Part shown: positions 1-8,220 of the stretch, in pieces
Position numbering within the stretch: position 1 is the first letter of the stretch
Layout: each line of letters starts with the position of its first letter
From: Chloroflexota bacterium
Lineage (GTDB): Bacteria > Chloroflexota > Limnocylindria > Limnocylindrales > CSP1-4
DNA length: 32,155 bases
Direction: 5' to 3'
Assembly: GCA_025358515.1 (NCBI GenBank)
Contig: JANYJG010000090.1
Location: 1-32,155, forward strand
Program-made: the position numbers and the translations under genes
Notes under the pieces: generated by a model
Told to the model about the DNA's origin: nothing
Database searches by the model: none
The model's input: the letters and a program-made list of their open reading frames with translations, nothing else

Positions 1-56
1 CCCGCCGCGCCCGCCGCGCCCGCCGCGGCGCCACCGGCCGCCCCGCCGAGCCGCGT

Positions 57-1619
57 CTACTCCAGATAGTCCTTCAGCTTGCGGGAGCGGGACGGGTGGC
101 GGAGCTTGCGCAGAGCCTTCGCCTCGATCTGGCGGATCCGCTCGCGGGTAACGTTGAATTCCTTGCCGATCTCTTCCAGAGTGCGGGCCCGGCCGTCCTC
201 CAAGCCAAAGCGGAGCTGCAATACCCGCCGTTCCCGGCCCGTCAACGAATCCAGCACCGCCTCCACCTGCTCCTTGAGCAGCTGATGGGTGGCTGCTTCG
301 GCCGGAGCCAGCGCGCCGCGGTCCTCGATGAAGTCGCCCAACCGTGAGTCTTGCTCCTCACCCATTGGCTTGTCCAGCGAGACCGGCTCCTGGCTGACCT
401 TCATGATCTCGCGGACCTTTTCCGGGGTGACCACCGCCTCCTGACCGCGCGACATCGCCTCAGCGATTTCCTCCACTACCGGCTCACGGCCAAGCTCCTG
501 GAGCAGCGTCCGGGAGACCTTGATGAATCGGTTGATCGTCTCGACCATGTGGACTGGGATACGGATCGTGCGGGCCTGGTCGGCAATGGCGCGGGTAATG
601 GCCTGCCGGATCCACCACGTCGCGTAGGTGGAGAACTTGAAGCCTCGTTCGTAGTCGAATTTCTCAACCGCGCGAATCAGGCCGATGTTGCCTTCCTGGA
701 TCAGGTCCAGGAACGACATCCCGCGACCGTTGTACTTGCGACCGATCGAGACGACCAGGCGTAGGTTTGCCGAGGTGAGATGCTCACGCGCGTCCTGTCC
801 CGTGCGAATCAACACTCCCCGCCGGTTGCGCAGCCGCACCTGGCCGGGAACGGACGGATCCCAGCCCATCTCGCGCAGGAGGTCGGCGTCGTGGCCGGCC
901 TCGATCCAAACGCGCAACCGTTCCCACGCCACGACGCGCGACCACTCGTACAGGGCTCGCAGGCCGGTGTTATCGCGGGCGTCCAGGTCGCCGTTGTGCA
1001 CGGCCATGAACGCGAAATCGACCAGACCGAGCAGACCCTCGACATCGGGCGCCTCCGCATAGGTCGCCAGCACAAGCTTCGCTTCGCTCAACAGCCTTCT
1101 GGTTTGCTCGCCGCCAGCCTCCTGGAGGGCACGGGCCGCGTGGATATCCGGCGGAGATGGCAAGTCGCCGATGGCCAGCGCCGCCCGAAGCATCCGCTCG
1201 GATTCCAACGCGTATGGCAGGCGGTGCTCGGGACTCCGCAGCCGCGTCTTGCCCTCCGTGCCGTTCCTGGTCCACTCGAACAGTGACAGGACCGCCTTCC
1301 AGGGTTCTTCCGCGACCTGTTCGCCAAGCTCGATGGCTTTCGCCAGGACCACCTCTTCCTCGGCTTTCAGCAGCGCCACACGACCGATTTCGTGGAGATA
1401 CATCCGGACCGGATCGTCGATTCCGACGATGTCGATCGAGATTGCCTCGAGCTCCTCGGCAGTCGGCTCATCGAGAGTCCTGGCATCGAGCCGTTCTGGC
1501 TCGGCCGGCGCGCCATCATCGGCGGAGTGCGTCAGTTCGGCGTCAAGTTCGAGCGTGCCGTCGATGGGGGTGCGAACTGAATCGATTGTCGGCTCCTTTC
1601 GACGGCTATCGCTGGGCAA
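57..1619 (-). CDS. rpoD: Primary RNA polymerase sigma factor (RpoD/SigA)
   Basis: This is a group 1 sigma-70 factor that directs RNA polymerase to housekeeping promoters. Region 1.2 (about residues 67-97, [12 protein letters not shown]) is followed by a non-conserved stretch of about 180 residues (about 100-280). Region 2 comes next ([34 protein letters not shown], about 283-350), then region 3 (about 355-440) and region 4 with its helix-turn-helix ([23 protein letters not shown], here split by eye, about 450-515). Region 1.1 is not recognisable. The ORF-track start is a TTG with no Shine-Dalgarno. A strong GAAAGGAG lies inside the first codons, so the true start may be slightly downstream (see the next feature). 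The gene stands alone, 128 bp downstream of the K+ transport operon. The family call is secure; the start is not. Confidence 0.96.
   Translation of the reverse strand: MPSDSRRKEPTIDSVRTPIDGTLELDAELTHSADDGAPAEPERLDARTLDEPTAEELEAISIDIVGIDDPVRMYLHEIGRVALLKAEEEVVLAKAIELGEQVAEEPWKAVLSLFEWTRNGTEGKTRLRSPEHRLPYALESERMLRAALAIGDLPSPPDIHAARALQEAGGEQTRRLLSEAKLVLATYAEAPDVEGLLGLVDFAFMAVHNGDLDARDNTGLRALYEWSRVVAWERLRVWIEAGHDADLLREMGWDPSVPGQVRLRNRRGVLIRTGQDAREHLTSANLRLVVSIGRKYNGRGMSFLDLIQEGNIGLIRAVEKFDYERGFKFSTYATWWIRQAITRAIADQARTIRIPVHMVETINRFIKVSRTLLQELGREPVVEEIAEAMSRGQEAVVTPEKVREIMKVSQEPVSLDKPMGEEQDSRLGDFIEDRGALAPAEAATHQLLKEQVEAVLDSLTGRERRVLQLRFGLEDGRARTLEEIGKEFNVTRERIRQIEAKALRKLRHPSRSRKLKDYLE
1584..1600 (-). 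promoter_or_regulatory. Strong RBS inside the rpoD ORF, 6 nt before an ATC codon
   Basis: The minus strand reads GAAAGGAGCCGACAATC. A near-perfect Shine-Dalgarno sits 6 nt before an in-frame ATC (codon 12 of the ORF-track version). No ATG, GTG or TTG follows in frame until well downstream, and the upstream TTG has no RBS. Either the TTG is used and the motif is coincidental, or translation begins at a rare ATC codon. Confidence 0.45.
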
Positions 1620-1747
1620 CGTCGGATCTAGCGCGCAGGCTAGGGAGATTACCCGGCCATTCTGTCATGGTAGGGTCCGAGGCCCGCTTAAGAGGCGAAC
1701 GCGGCGGAAAGGCCGCACACGGCTGGATCGGCCGCCCGCGAGTCCGC

Positions 1748-2425
1748 CTAGGCGAGTGACCCGACGTCTTCGCCGAGCAGGATTCGGTGCAGTTCGCTCT
1801 CGCACTCGGTTCGGCCGATGCCGATGACCTTATCCCCTTCCTGGAATTCGGTGTCGCTCCGAACTGACATGGCCCTGTCGGCCCGGATGATCGCGAAGAC
1901 CGAACAGCCGTCCGGGAGTTCCAGGCTGCCGGCCGCTCGTCCGATCGCGGGCGAGTCGCGGCGAAGCTGGGCTTCCACGAGTTCCAGCTCGCCACCGCCC
2001 AAGACGGCCAGGTGGAGCAGTTCGTGAACGGGGATGTCCGCCTCAATCGAGCCCAGGATCATGCGCGTCGGCGAAACAATCTCGTCCACGCCCAGGTGTT
2101 TGAAGAGGCTCTCGTTCTTGGGGTTGTTGACCCGGGCGATGGTCCGCGGAACGTCGAAGTGGTGCTTGGCCATCTGGCAGATCACGAGGTTGTCCTCATC
2201 GTCGCCGGTCACCGCGGCAACGATGTCGGCGCGGTTGGCGCCGGCCTGACCCAGGTACTTGCCTTCGCAGCCGTCGTGCGGAATGACGACCGAGCCGATC
2301 TCCTCGGTGATCTGGGCGGACCTGGCACGGTCACGCTCCATCAATGCCACCTCGTGGCCGGACTGGATGAGCTCGCGCGCCAGGAAGTACCCAACCTTGC
2401 CGCCGCCCACGACGATTACAAACAC
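1748..2425 (-). CDS. TrkA/RCK-family K+ transport regulator with RCK_N and RCK_C (CeoC-like)
   Basis: This is a cytosolic NAD(H)-binding regulatory subunit of a potassium transporter. The RCK_N Rossmann fold (residues 1 to about 125) begins with FVIVVGGGKVGYFLA (GxGxxG). The RCK_C ligand-binding half follows (about 140-220, with LELPDGCSVFAIIR and EGDKVIGIG). Translation starts at GTG, 5 nt after an AGGAGG that overlaps the stop codon of the preceding RCK gene, so the two are translationally linked. It is the last gene of the permease-USP-RCK-RCK operon. The pairing with a second RCK protein and an APC permease matches mycobacterial ceoB/ceoC (Rv2691/Rv2692) beside Rv2690c. The family is certain; the transporter partner is inferred from context. 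Confidence 0.92.
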   Translation of the reverse strand: MFVIVVGGGKVGYFLARELIQSGHEVALMERDRARSAQITEEIGSVVIPHDGCEGKYLGQAGANRADIVAAVTGDDEDNLVICQMAKHHFDVPRTIARVNNPKNESLFKHLGVDEIVSPTRMILGSIEADIPVHELLHLAVLGGGELELVEAQLRRDSPAIGRAAGSLELPDGCSVFAIIRADRAMSVRSDTEFQEGDKVIGIGRTECESELHRILLGEDVGSLA

Positions 2426-2434
2426 ATGAACCTC

Positions 2435-3013
2435 CTACCCACGCTCAGTTGGCCCACGCCGAAAGCCGAGTCGATGGGCTCGGACTGTGTCAGATACGGT
2501 TGGCGCGACGACGGCCTTGTCAGTCGCTACCTTCTCCCGCTCCTCGCCCGCCGTTGGGTGCGGATGGTTTTGGGCCGGCTTGGTCGGGATGTCGATGCCG
2601 GGGCCAGTTCGCATCGGAAGGTTCAGGTAATCGGCCACCGCATCGACCATAAGGTTGGTCCGGCATAACGTGGCGATGCCGAGTTCCGCGTAGGCGGCGC
2701 CCCTGACCGGGTCGTTGATCTTGGCGATCACCTGAGGCACGGAGAACGACTCCGCGGCCACCTGCGCGGCCATGACGTTGCGGTTATCGCCCTCGGTGAG
2801 GGACAGGAAGATGTCCGCTCCCTCGGCTCCAGCGCGGCGCAAGACTTCCTCGTCGGTGCCGTCGCCGCGGATCGCCAGGCCTTTGAAGGTCTCCGGCAGG
2901 CGGTCGAAGGCGGCAGTCCGAACGTCCAGGATGATTACCTCGTGGCCCTCCGCGTCGAGGTTCTCGGCCAACGTCGATCCCACGCGACCGCATCCCACGA
3001 TCACGATCTTCAT
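2435..3013 (-). CDS. TrkA/RCK_N-only K+ transport regulator (CeoB-like)
   Basis: This is a second RCK protein. The Rossmann domain (MKIVIVGCGRVGSTLAENL, residues 1 to about 135) is clear, with an RGDGTDE-type segment after strand 3. No RCK_C domain can be seen. The last 50 or so residues are a proline- and charge-rich tail. Its ATG overlaps the TGA of the USP gene (ATGA), and its stop overlaps the Shine-Dalgarno of the next RCK gene. It probably forms hetero-oligomers with the downstream two-domain RCK protein, which would supply the ligand-binding domain. That last point is inference. Confidence 0.9.
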   Translation of the reverse strand: MKIVIVGCGRVGSTLAENLDAEGHEVIILDVRTAAFDRLPETFKGLAIRGDGTDEEVLRRAGAEGADIFLSLTEGDNRNVMAAQVAAESFSVPQVIAKINDPVRGAAYAELGIATLCRTNLMVDAVADYLNLPMRTGPGIDIPTKPAQNHPHPTAGEEREKVATDKAVVAPTVSDTVRAHRLGFRRGPTERG

Positions 3014-3564
3014 TTCGACTCCTCGCCAATCGGCTCACGCACCACCCACACGGCGCAGGCGGCGTTCTTCAATGCGTACGGGACGGCGCGTCCGATCGCA
3101 AAATCACCGCCGAAGCGGGTGCGATAGGGCAGGCCCATGATCAGCATGTCTGCGTCTCGGGCGGCGGTCTCATCGACGATTGCCGCGCCAACGTCGCGTG
3201 CTTGCACGAGCACAGACTCGATCTTGTAGTGGAGCAGCTCCGCAACGCCCTCGGCCGCATCCAGGACGCGCTGGGCTTCCTCGGAGCGCTCGGCCACGTC
3301 GGCGTCCAGCGGCTGCGTCCAGTTGAGCTCAACGACGTGGACTGCTATCAGCGCGGCATGACCCGGTCGGCCCAGCTCGCAGGCCAGGCGGACGATCATC
3401 GCGTCGACGAGACCACCGCTCAACGCGAGCACCGCACGTCGGAAGACGGGCGCTATCGCCTCGGGCACCGGACCTCCGTTCTCGTCCACACCAAGGGTCG
3501 CGGCTTGGACCGCGAACGCGAGCCCGTGCGGCTCTTGGGGGCAGGCTTCCCGGAACGATACCAC
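3010..3564 (-). CDS. Universal stress protein (UspA-fold) of the K+ operon
   Basis: The USP alpha/beta domain begins around residue 42 (RRAVLALSGGLVDAMIVRLACELG) and ends with the nucleotide-loop strand pair (DADMLIMGLPYRTRFGGDFAIG, then AVPYALKNAACAVWVV). The G-2x-G-9x-G(S/T) ATP motif is imperfect, so nucleotide binding is uncertain. About 40 N-terminal residues are not part of the fold. The annotated GTG start lacks a clear RBS, so the protein may be shorter. It lies 39 nt after the permease gene and overlaps the next RCK gene by 4 nt. USP proteins often accompany cation/APC transporters as cytosolic nucleotide sensors, and a regulatory role here is inferred. Confidence 0.8.
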   Translation of the reverse strand: MVSFREACPQEPHGLAFAVQAATLGVDENGGPVPEAIAPVFRRAVLALSGGLVDAMIVRLACELGRPGHAALIAVHVVELNWTQPLDADVAERSEEAQRVLDAAEGVAELLHYKIESVLVQARDVGAAIVDETAARDADMLIMGLPYRTRFGGDFAIGRAVPYALKNAACAVWVVREPIGEESK

Positions 3565-3603
3565 CGACCGCCCGAAACGAACGGGCCGCAGTCAGCGCGA
3601 GGC

Positions 3604-5694
3604 TTATGTGAGCGGCGGTCGGCTGGTGTCCGCCGGTACGAGCGTGCCGGCCGGCTGTTCCAATCCAGCGGCGAGGGCGCTGGCCTCGTCCCGGCGGTAC
3701 GGGACGTTGATCACCACCGTGTGGGGCCGGCCCAGAAGCGTCGCGCGCAACTGCTTGGCGGCCTGGTTGTAGAGCAAGCGCTCCCACCAGCTGCGGGCCA
3801 CATATTCGGGGATGAGGACGAACGTGATCGGCTCCTCCTTTTCGGACGGCCAGGCCCGATCGAGCACGTCTAAATAGGCCACGAACGGCGCGATGAGAGC
3901 GCGATATGGGGACTCGACCAGTACCAGCGGCACATCTGGCACGGATTGCGCCCACAACGTTCGGACGGCATCGCTGTGTTCCGGGTTGTCCGAGACGTAC
4001 ACGGCGCGAATATCCACGGTGATCGAGCGGGCCACGTTGAGCGCCTGCACGACTGCCCGATTCACTCCGGAGATCGGGATGACGACGCGGTTGTGGCGAT
4101 GCGGTTGCGGGACGGCAGCCCCAGGCCGCATCTCCAGCTGCCGTGACGCCGATGCGTACTGATGGCTGACGAACATCATCATCGCGATCAAGAGCGGAAT
4201 GAAGAGCAGCACCATCCACGCGCCGTCGGTGAACTTCTCCGTGGCGACAACGAAGAAAACGACGCCGGTAAGGATCGCGCCGAAACCGTTCACGAGGCTC
4301 CGCCACGCCCAACCTGAACTCCGTTCCTTACGCCAATGGATAACCATGCCGGTCTGGGACAGCGTGAAGCAGATGAACACGCCGACCGAGTAGAGCGGAA
4401 TGAGGGCGTGGGTGTCGGCCTTGAACAGGGCCAGCATTGCGACCGCCACACCCGATAGAACGACGATCCCCCAGGAGAACGCCAGGCGGTCTCCGCGGAA
4501 GGCGAATTGGCGCGGCATGTAGCCGTCCTGAGCCAGGATCGCGGACAGACGCGGGAATGCATTGAAGCTCGTGTTGCAGGCCAGGAACAGGATCATCGCG
4601 GCACTGATCTGGAGCAGCAGGAAGAGAATCGTGCCGATCGTGCTGCTGCCGTAGACCGCCTGCCCGACCTGGCCGAGGACTGTCGCACCCTTGTCGTCCG
4701 TGGCCATGACGCCGTAGTTCATGCCCACGAAGGTCAGCCCGATGAAGATCACACCCAGAAGGAGGGCCATGGTGATCAGGGTGTTGGCCGCGTTCTTCGA
4801 TTCGGGCGGCTTAAATGAGGGCACACCATTGGCGATCGCCTCGATGCCGGTCAGCGCGACCGATCCGCCGGCAAAGGCCTTGAGAAGCAGGAACACCGTG
4901 AGCACCTGAGTTTCCGGCTGGATAAAGTGGGCGGGCTGAGCCAAATGATGGGCACTGCCCGTGGCCACATTCACCAAGCCCACGACAATGGTCAGCAGGG
5001 CCATGCCGACGAACAGGTAAGTCGGTAGGGCGAAGATGTTGCCCGACTCACGGATGCCCCGCAGGTTCGCGGCCGTCACCCCGACGATAATCAATGCTCC
5101 CAGCGCGACCTTGAACGGCTCGATCGACGGGAAGGCTGTGGCCAGGTTGGCCAGGGCGGAAGCGCTCGAGACGGCCACGGTCATCACGTAGTCGACCATG
5201 AGCGCCGCCGCCGCAATCAGGCCGAATCTCGCCCCCAGGTTTTCGCGGGCTACGACGTAGGCCCCGCCACCGGAGGGATACGCGCGACAGACCTGGCGAT
5301 AGCTGAAGGCCACGATGGTCAGCATCAGGGCGATTGCCGCTGCCACCAGGATCGACCACGTGAGCGCCAGCATGCCTGCCAGGATCAGAACTTTGAGGAT
5401 TTCATCCGTTGCGTATGCGGACGACGAAATTGCGTCGGAGCTGAAGATCGGCAGGGCCAACTTCTTGGAAAGCCGCTCATCGATCTCCTGGGAGCTGGCC
5501 AGTGGCTTGCCGAAGACGAAGCTTCGAATGCGGGCGAGCCGCTTTCCGAGCGCGGTTGTGGGTGCGCTCGCGGCCGCCTTGGCGACCATGACCCCCGCCC
5601 CGGCGTAACGAAAGTACGCCGAATGGGGCCGGTCCACCACCACTCGTCGGTCGCCCAGCTTGCGGCCCTTCAAGGGCGGTCGGGGAGCGGTCAT
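3604..5694 (-). CDS. APC-family permease, KimA-like potassium transporter (Rv2690c-type)
   Basis: This is a polytopic inner-membrane transporter of the APC superfamily. After a cytosolic N-terminus of about 75 residues comes the characteristic LPIFSSDAISSSAYATDEIL, then about 12 hydrophobic segments to about residue 510. A soluble C-terminal domain with USP-like strands follows (RVVIPISGVNRAVVQALNVAR, TVVINVPY). This layout matches KimA/YdaO, a K+/H+ symporter, and mycobacterial Rv2690c. Three downstream co-directional genes (USP, RCK, RCK) fit K+ uptake better than amino-acid uptake. The upstream leader (5695-5825) shows no ydaO-type c-di-AMP riboswitch. The start is ATG with a distant AGAGAGGA; an internal ATG at residue 33 is an alternative. 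The substrate is inferred. Confidence 0.85.
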   Translation of the reverse strand: MTAPRPPLKGRKLGDRRVVVDRPHSAYFRYAGAGVMVAKAAASAPTTALGKRLARIRSFVFGKPLASSQEIDERLSKKLALPIFSSDAISSSAYATDEILKVLILAGMLALTWSILVAAAIALMLTIVAFSYRQVCRAYPSGGGAYVVARENLGARFGLIAAAALMVDYVMTVAVSSASALANLATAFPSIEPFKVALGALIIVGVTAANLRGIRESGNIFALPTYLFVGMALLTIVVGLVNVATGSAHHLAQPAHFIQPETQVLTVFLLLKAFAGGSVALTGIEAIANGVPSFKPPESKNAANTLITMALLLGVIFIGLTFVGMNYGVMATDDKGATVLGQVGQAVYGSSTIGTILFLLLQISAAMILFLACNTSFNAFPRLSAILAQDGYMPRQFAFRGDRLAFSWGIVVLSGVAVAMLALFKADTHALIPLYSVGVFICFTLSQTGMVIHWRKERSSGWAWRSLVNGFGAILTGVVFFVVATEKFTDGAWMVLLFIPLLIAMMMFVSHQYASASRQLEMRPGAAVPQPHRHNRVVIPISGVNRAVVQALNVARSITVDIRAVYVSDNPEHSDAVRTLWAQSVPDVPLVLVESPYRALIAPFVAYLDVLDRAWPSEKEEPITFVLIPEYVARSWWERLLYNQAAKQLRATLLGRPHTVVINVPYRRDEASALAAGLEQPAGTLVPADTSRPPLT

Positions 5695-5825
5695 CGAGCG
5701 GTGAGTCCTCTCTGAGCGATGACGGGAGTGGGCAGGGTTCGAGTCGGCTTTGAGTCGACACTCTTTCGGCCCCCCGCAACCGGCCTAGGCTAGCATGACC
5801 CCTTGTGTTCGGTCCCGTCGGTCGC

Positions 5826-6569
5826 TCACGAGCCGCGGGCCAACCGTCGAATCAATTCGGTCGGCAGTCCGGCGGCGGCCATGGCTGCCTGGGTCGCCAC
5901 GAGGTCGTAGGCCACGCGATGCCAGCTGGCTACGCCTGCCTCCGTGTCGATCATGAGAAACGAGGCGTTGGGGTTGCCGTCGCGAGGCTGGCCGACGCTG
6001 CCCGGGTTTAGGATCGCCCGCCGGTCACCCAGTTGCATCCGGCCCTCCGGCTCCACGACCCGCATCCGCATGCTGTCGCCTCCGGCGCGTCTCGTCCGGA
6101 AGGCCAGGGGCCGATGGGAGTGCCCAATCAGACAGAACGCGGTTCCAAAAGCCGCCAGATTCTCCGCGGCCACGTAAGGCGAGTCGATGTACTCCCAAAT
6201 GGGATCGCGCGGGCTGCCGTGGACCAGGGTGAAGGCGCCGGCGGGCGTCTCCCTGACGATAACCCTTGGCAATGCCGCAAGGTACTCGCGCGTCTTGTCC
6301 GAGATACGGGTGCGCGACCATTCGGCGGCGGCCCGGCCCTCGGGGTTGAACCGGTCAATGGACTCTCCCCCGGCAACGGCGTCGTCGTGGTTGCCCTGGA
6401 CGCCGATCGCACCGACTGCTCGAAGCCTGGCCACGGTCCTTTCCGGGTCGGGACCGTACCCGACCACGTCCCCGAGATGCCAAATCGCGTCCACTGAGCC
6501 GATTGAAGCCAAGACCGCGTCCAGGGCGGCCAGGTTCGAATGAATGTCCGACAGGACTGCGATCAGCAT
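5826..6569 (-). CDS. Calcineurin-like metallophosphoesterase (YfcE/MJ0936 type)
   Basis: This is a binuclear-metal phosphoesterase of about the usual length (247 aa). All signature motifs are visible: SDIHSN (residues 7-12, D and H ligands), HLGDVVGYGP, GNHDDA, VHGSP and GHSH near the C-terminal half. A late segment, ILNPGSVGQPRD, is typical of the YfcE/MJ0936 phosphodiesterase branch. The ATG follows directly on the TAG of rsmG (TAGATG), so translation is probably coupled to the methyltransferase. The physiological substrate (phosphodiester, possibly a cyclic nucleotide) cannot be told from sequence. Confidence 0.9.
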   Translation of the reverse strand: MLIAVLSDIHSNLAALDAVLASIGSVDAIWHLGDVVGYGPDPERTVARLRAVGAIGVQGNHDDAVAGGESIDRFNPEGRAAAEWSRTRISDKTREYLAALPRVIVRETPAGAFTLVHGSPRDPIWEYIDSPYVAAENLAAFGTAFCLIGHSHRPLAFRTRRAGGDSMRMRVVEPEGRMQLGDRRAILNPGSVGQPRDGNPNASFLMIDTEAGVASWHRVAYDLVATQAAMAAAGLPTELIRRLARGS

Positions 6570-7550
6570 CTAGAGATGCAGGCGCCGGCGCACGGCAGGG
6601 TTTCGCGGGTACTCAGGATGGGTCGGGCCGGTCTTCTCGATTACGGCCAGGGCGTGGTTCTCAAGGCCGGCAACCGTCACGCCCTCGCAATCCACCAATC
6701 GCGCCCCCAGGCGGTGCAGAGGCAAGCGGACTGCGTCCAATTCCTCCTCGATCGGCCAGCTTTTCCAGGCCACGAGGAGTCCCCCGACGCGCAACAGCGG
6801 CAAGCTCAGCTCGGCCAGTTCCGACAGGTCGGCAACGCCGCGGACCAGGACTGCCTGCCATCTGGCGCGGTGGCGATTGTCCCTGGCCAGGGACTCCATT
6901 CGGATCGCTGCCACGCCGACCCGATCCGTCAGACCCATGGCCTGCGTGACGGTTTCCAGGAAGCGGGCCTTCTTACCGACCGACTCGACCAGCAGTACTC
7001 GAGCCGCCGGAAGGGCAACGGCCAGAGGCAGACCGGGAAAGCCGCCACCACTGCCGTAGTCGATGAACTCCGTGATTCCCGCGTACCGCAGCAGGGGTAG
7101 GGCCGTGAGGCTGTCCACTACGTGCTCCAGCGCGATTCTCTCGGGGTCGCGGATGGCGGTCAGGTTAATGGCGTCGTTCCACGCCAACAGCAGGCGGACG
7201 TGGTCGTCGATGGCGGTGAGCTGGGCGGCCGATAGCCCCTCGGACACGCCGGCCCCTGGTTCCACGCCGGCCCCTGGTTCCGCGCCGGCCCCTGGTTCCG
7301 CGGCCAGCCCAAGCTCTCGCAGTCCGGCGCGAAGCGCCTTGTGGTAGGCATCGGGGAGTGGTGGAAGGTCCTGAGCGCGCGTCGGGAGCGGTTCGCGTGC
7401 CGGACGCGGACCCGAATCTGGGCTCACGTAGATCCCGGCCGCGCCGCTCCCGGCGTCGACTCTGCTCGCACTCGGCGTCCCCAGGTCTTCCCGTGACGGC
7501 TCGGTCCTCGGCTGGGTTTCCCCAGACCCCTCGCCGCCGCGGTTACCCAT
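6570..7550 (-). CDS. rsmG: 16S rRNA (guanine-527-N7)-methyltransferase RsmG with N-terminal extension
   Basis: This is the SAM-dependent methyltransferase that modifies G527 in the 530 loop of 16S rRNA. The GidB core starts around LLLAWNDAINLTAIRDPE, with LEHVVDSL, the SAM motif IDYGSGGGFPGLPLA, then LLVESVGKKARFLE and VRGVADLSEL. The family is normally about 210-240 aa. Here roughly 90 residues rich in Pro/Gly/Glu precede it, including a PGAG-E repeat made by three 18-bp tandem copies. I chose the ATG at 7550 over the ORF-track TTG at 7610; neither has a clear RBS, and an internal start is possible. It is coupled to the downstream phosphoesterase. mnmG and parAB, the frequent neighbours, are absent. 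Confidence 0.9.
   Translation of the reverse strand: MGNRGGEGSGETQPRTEPSREDLGTPSASRVDAGSGAAGIYVSPDSGPRPAREPLPTRAQDLPPLPDAYHKALRAGLRELGLAAEPGAGAEPGAGVEPGAGVSEGLSAAQLTAIDDHVRLLLAWNDAINLTAIRDPERIALEHVVDSLTALPLLRYAGITEFIDYGSGGGFPGLPLAVALPAARVLLVESVGKKARFLETVTQAMGLTDRVGVAAIRMESLARDNRHRARWQAVLVRGVADLSELAELSLPLLRVGGLLVAWKSWPIEEELDAVRLPLHRLGARLVDCEGVTVAGLENHALAVIEKTGPTHPEYPRNPAVRRRLHL
7247..7300 (-). repeat. Three 18-bp tandem repeats within the rsmG extension
   Basis: Three near-identical in-frame units (cgccggcccctggttccr) encode a repeated six-residue E/P/G/A motif just before the methyltransferase core. The units differ by one base. The array is a likely site of slippage-driven length variation in a disordered linker. 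Confidence 0.9.
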
Positions 7551-7615
7551 TGTTGGGTCGCAACAGTAGTGCGGATGACGGACGGTAAGGCCGGGGCCTG
7601 CCGGAGTCAACGCCC

Positions 7616-7734
7616 TTATCCACCAGTTCTGAAAAACGATCCACGATCGTGGATAACTCCCTACGAAGCGCGATGTATTGCCACGAGGCGGTTTGTCCGA
7701 AAGGGTGCAACGTCAGGGCCGGGGATTATGCACA
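7616..7734. promoter_or_regulatory. Cluster of three DnaA-box-like 9-mers beside rsmG
   Basis: TTATCCACC lies at 7616-7624 (+), TTATCCACG on the minus strand at 7648-7656, and TTATGCACA (a match to TTATNCACA) at 7726-7734 (+). The second lies at the edge of a perfect 16-bp palindrome, ATCCACGATCGTGGAT (7639-7654), preceded by a short A-run. The first two are in the rsmG-csoR gap; the third is in the last codons of csoR. DnaA binding is inferred. The cluster may be a DnaA titration or regulatory site, or less likely part of an origin, since no dnaA/dnaN is present. Confidence 0.45.
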
Positions 7735-8138
7735 GGCTTGCCGAGGGTTCGGCGCACGACATCGAGCACTTCCTCGATATAGCGGTCTGGGTCGCCCTGC
7801 TTGGCGGCCGTTCGAATGCACCCCTGGATGTGATCCTCCAGGATCAGGAGGGCCACTGAATCAACGGCGGCGCGCAGCGCGGCGGTCTGCTGGAGGATGT
7901 CGACGCAGTACTCGCGTCGCTCGATCATGCGCTCGATGCCTCTCACCTGGCCGGCGATGCGACGAAGCCGACGGATGACAACGGCTTGATCCCGCGAGTA
8001 AGAATGGCGGAATGTGGGGTCGATGTCCGAGCCGTCGGCGGTGGCCTCCGAGGCGCCCGCCGGCGACCCGAGCAGGGTTGGGGGCTGGGCAACCGCGACT
8101 CGCGGTTCCGGCCTGGGTCCGGGGCGCGGGCCCCTCAT
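7713..8138 (-). CDS. csoR: CsoR-type copper-sensing repressor (DUF156)
   Basis: This is a cytosolic all-helical metal-responsive repressor. Counting from the ATG at 8138, the three Cu(I) ligands are Cys78 (EYCVDIL), His103 and Cys107 (LEDHIQGC). Their C-x24-H-x3-C spacing equals that of Mycobacterium CsoR, which argues against RcnR/FrmR. The core helix RRLRRIAGQVRGIERMI is typical. A proline-rich N-terminal tail of about 40 residues is unusual. I chose ATG 8138 because GAGG lies 8 nt upstream; the ORF-track GTG at 8165 has weaker support. No copA or copZ lies in the window. A matching operator sits upstream, so autoregulation is likely. Confidence 0.93.
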   Translation of the reverse strand: MRGPRPGPRPEPRVAVAQPPTLLGSPAGASEATADGSDIDPTFRHSYSRDQAVVIRRLRRIAGQVRGIERMIERREYCVDILQQTAALRAAVDSVALLILEDHIQGCIRTAAKQGDPDRYIEEVLDVVRRTLGKPVHNPRP

Positions 8139-8220
8139 AGGTTCGACCTCTTCCTGTGCCGCCACTGCCGGTCGCCTCTTCTACAACGGAACCCGAGCGC
8201 GGAGCCCGAGACTTAGTCAA

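Noticed and set aside
1-56. CCCGCCGCG repeats at the window start as a coding or repeat element
   Set aside because: Too short and too GC-rich to interpret; downstream of rpoD, no readable product.
3329-4312. 327-aa antisense-frame ORF within the permease gene
   Set aside because: Arg/Gly-rich shadow ORF; the permease frame on the same strand has clear membrane and family motifs.
5695-5825. ydaO-type c-di-AMP riboswitch upstream of the KimA-like permease
   Set aside because: I looked for the family's conserved segments and found none; only a TAGCCT-like -10 is visible.
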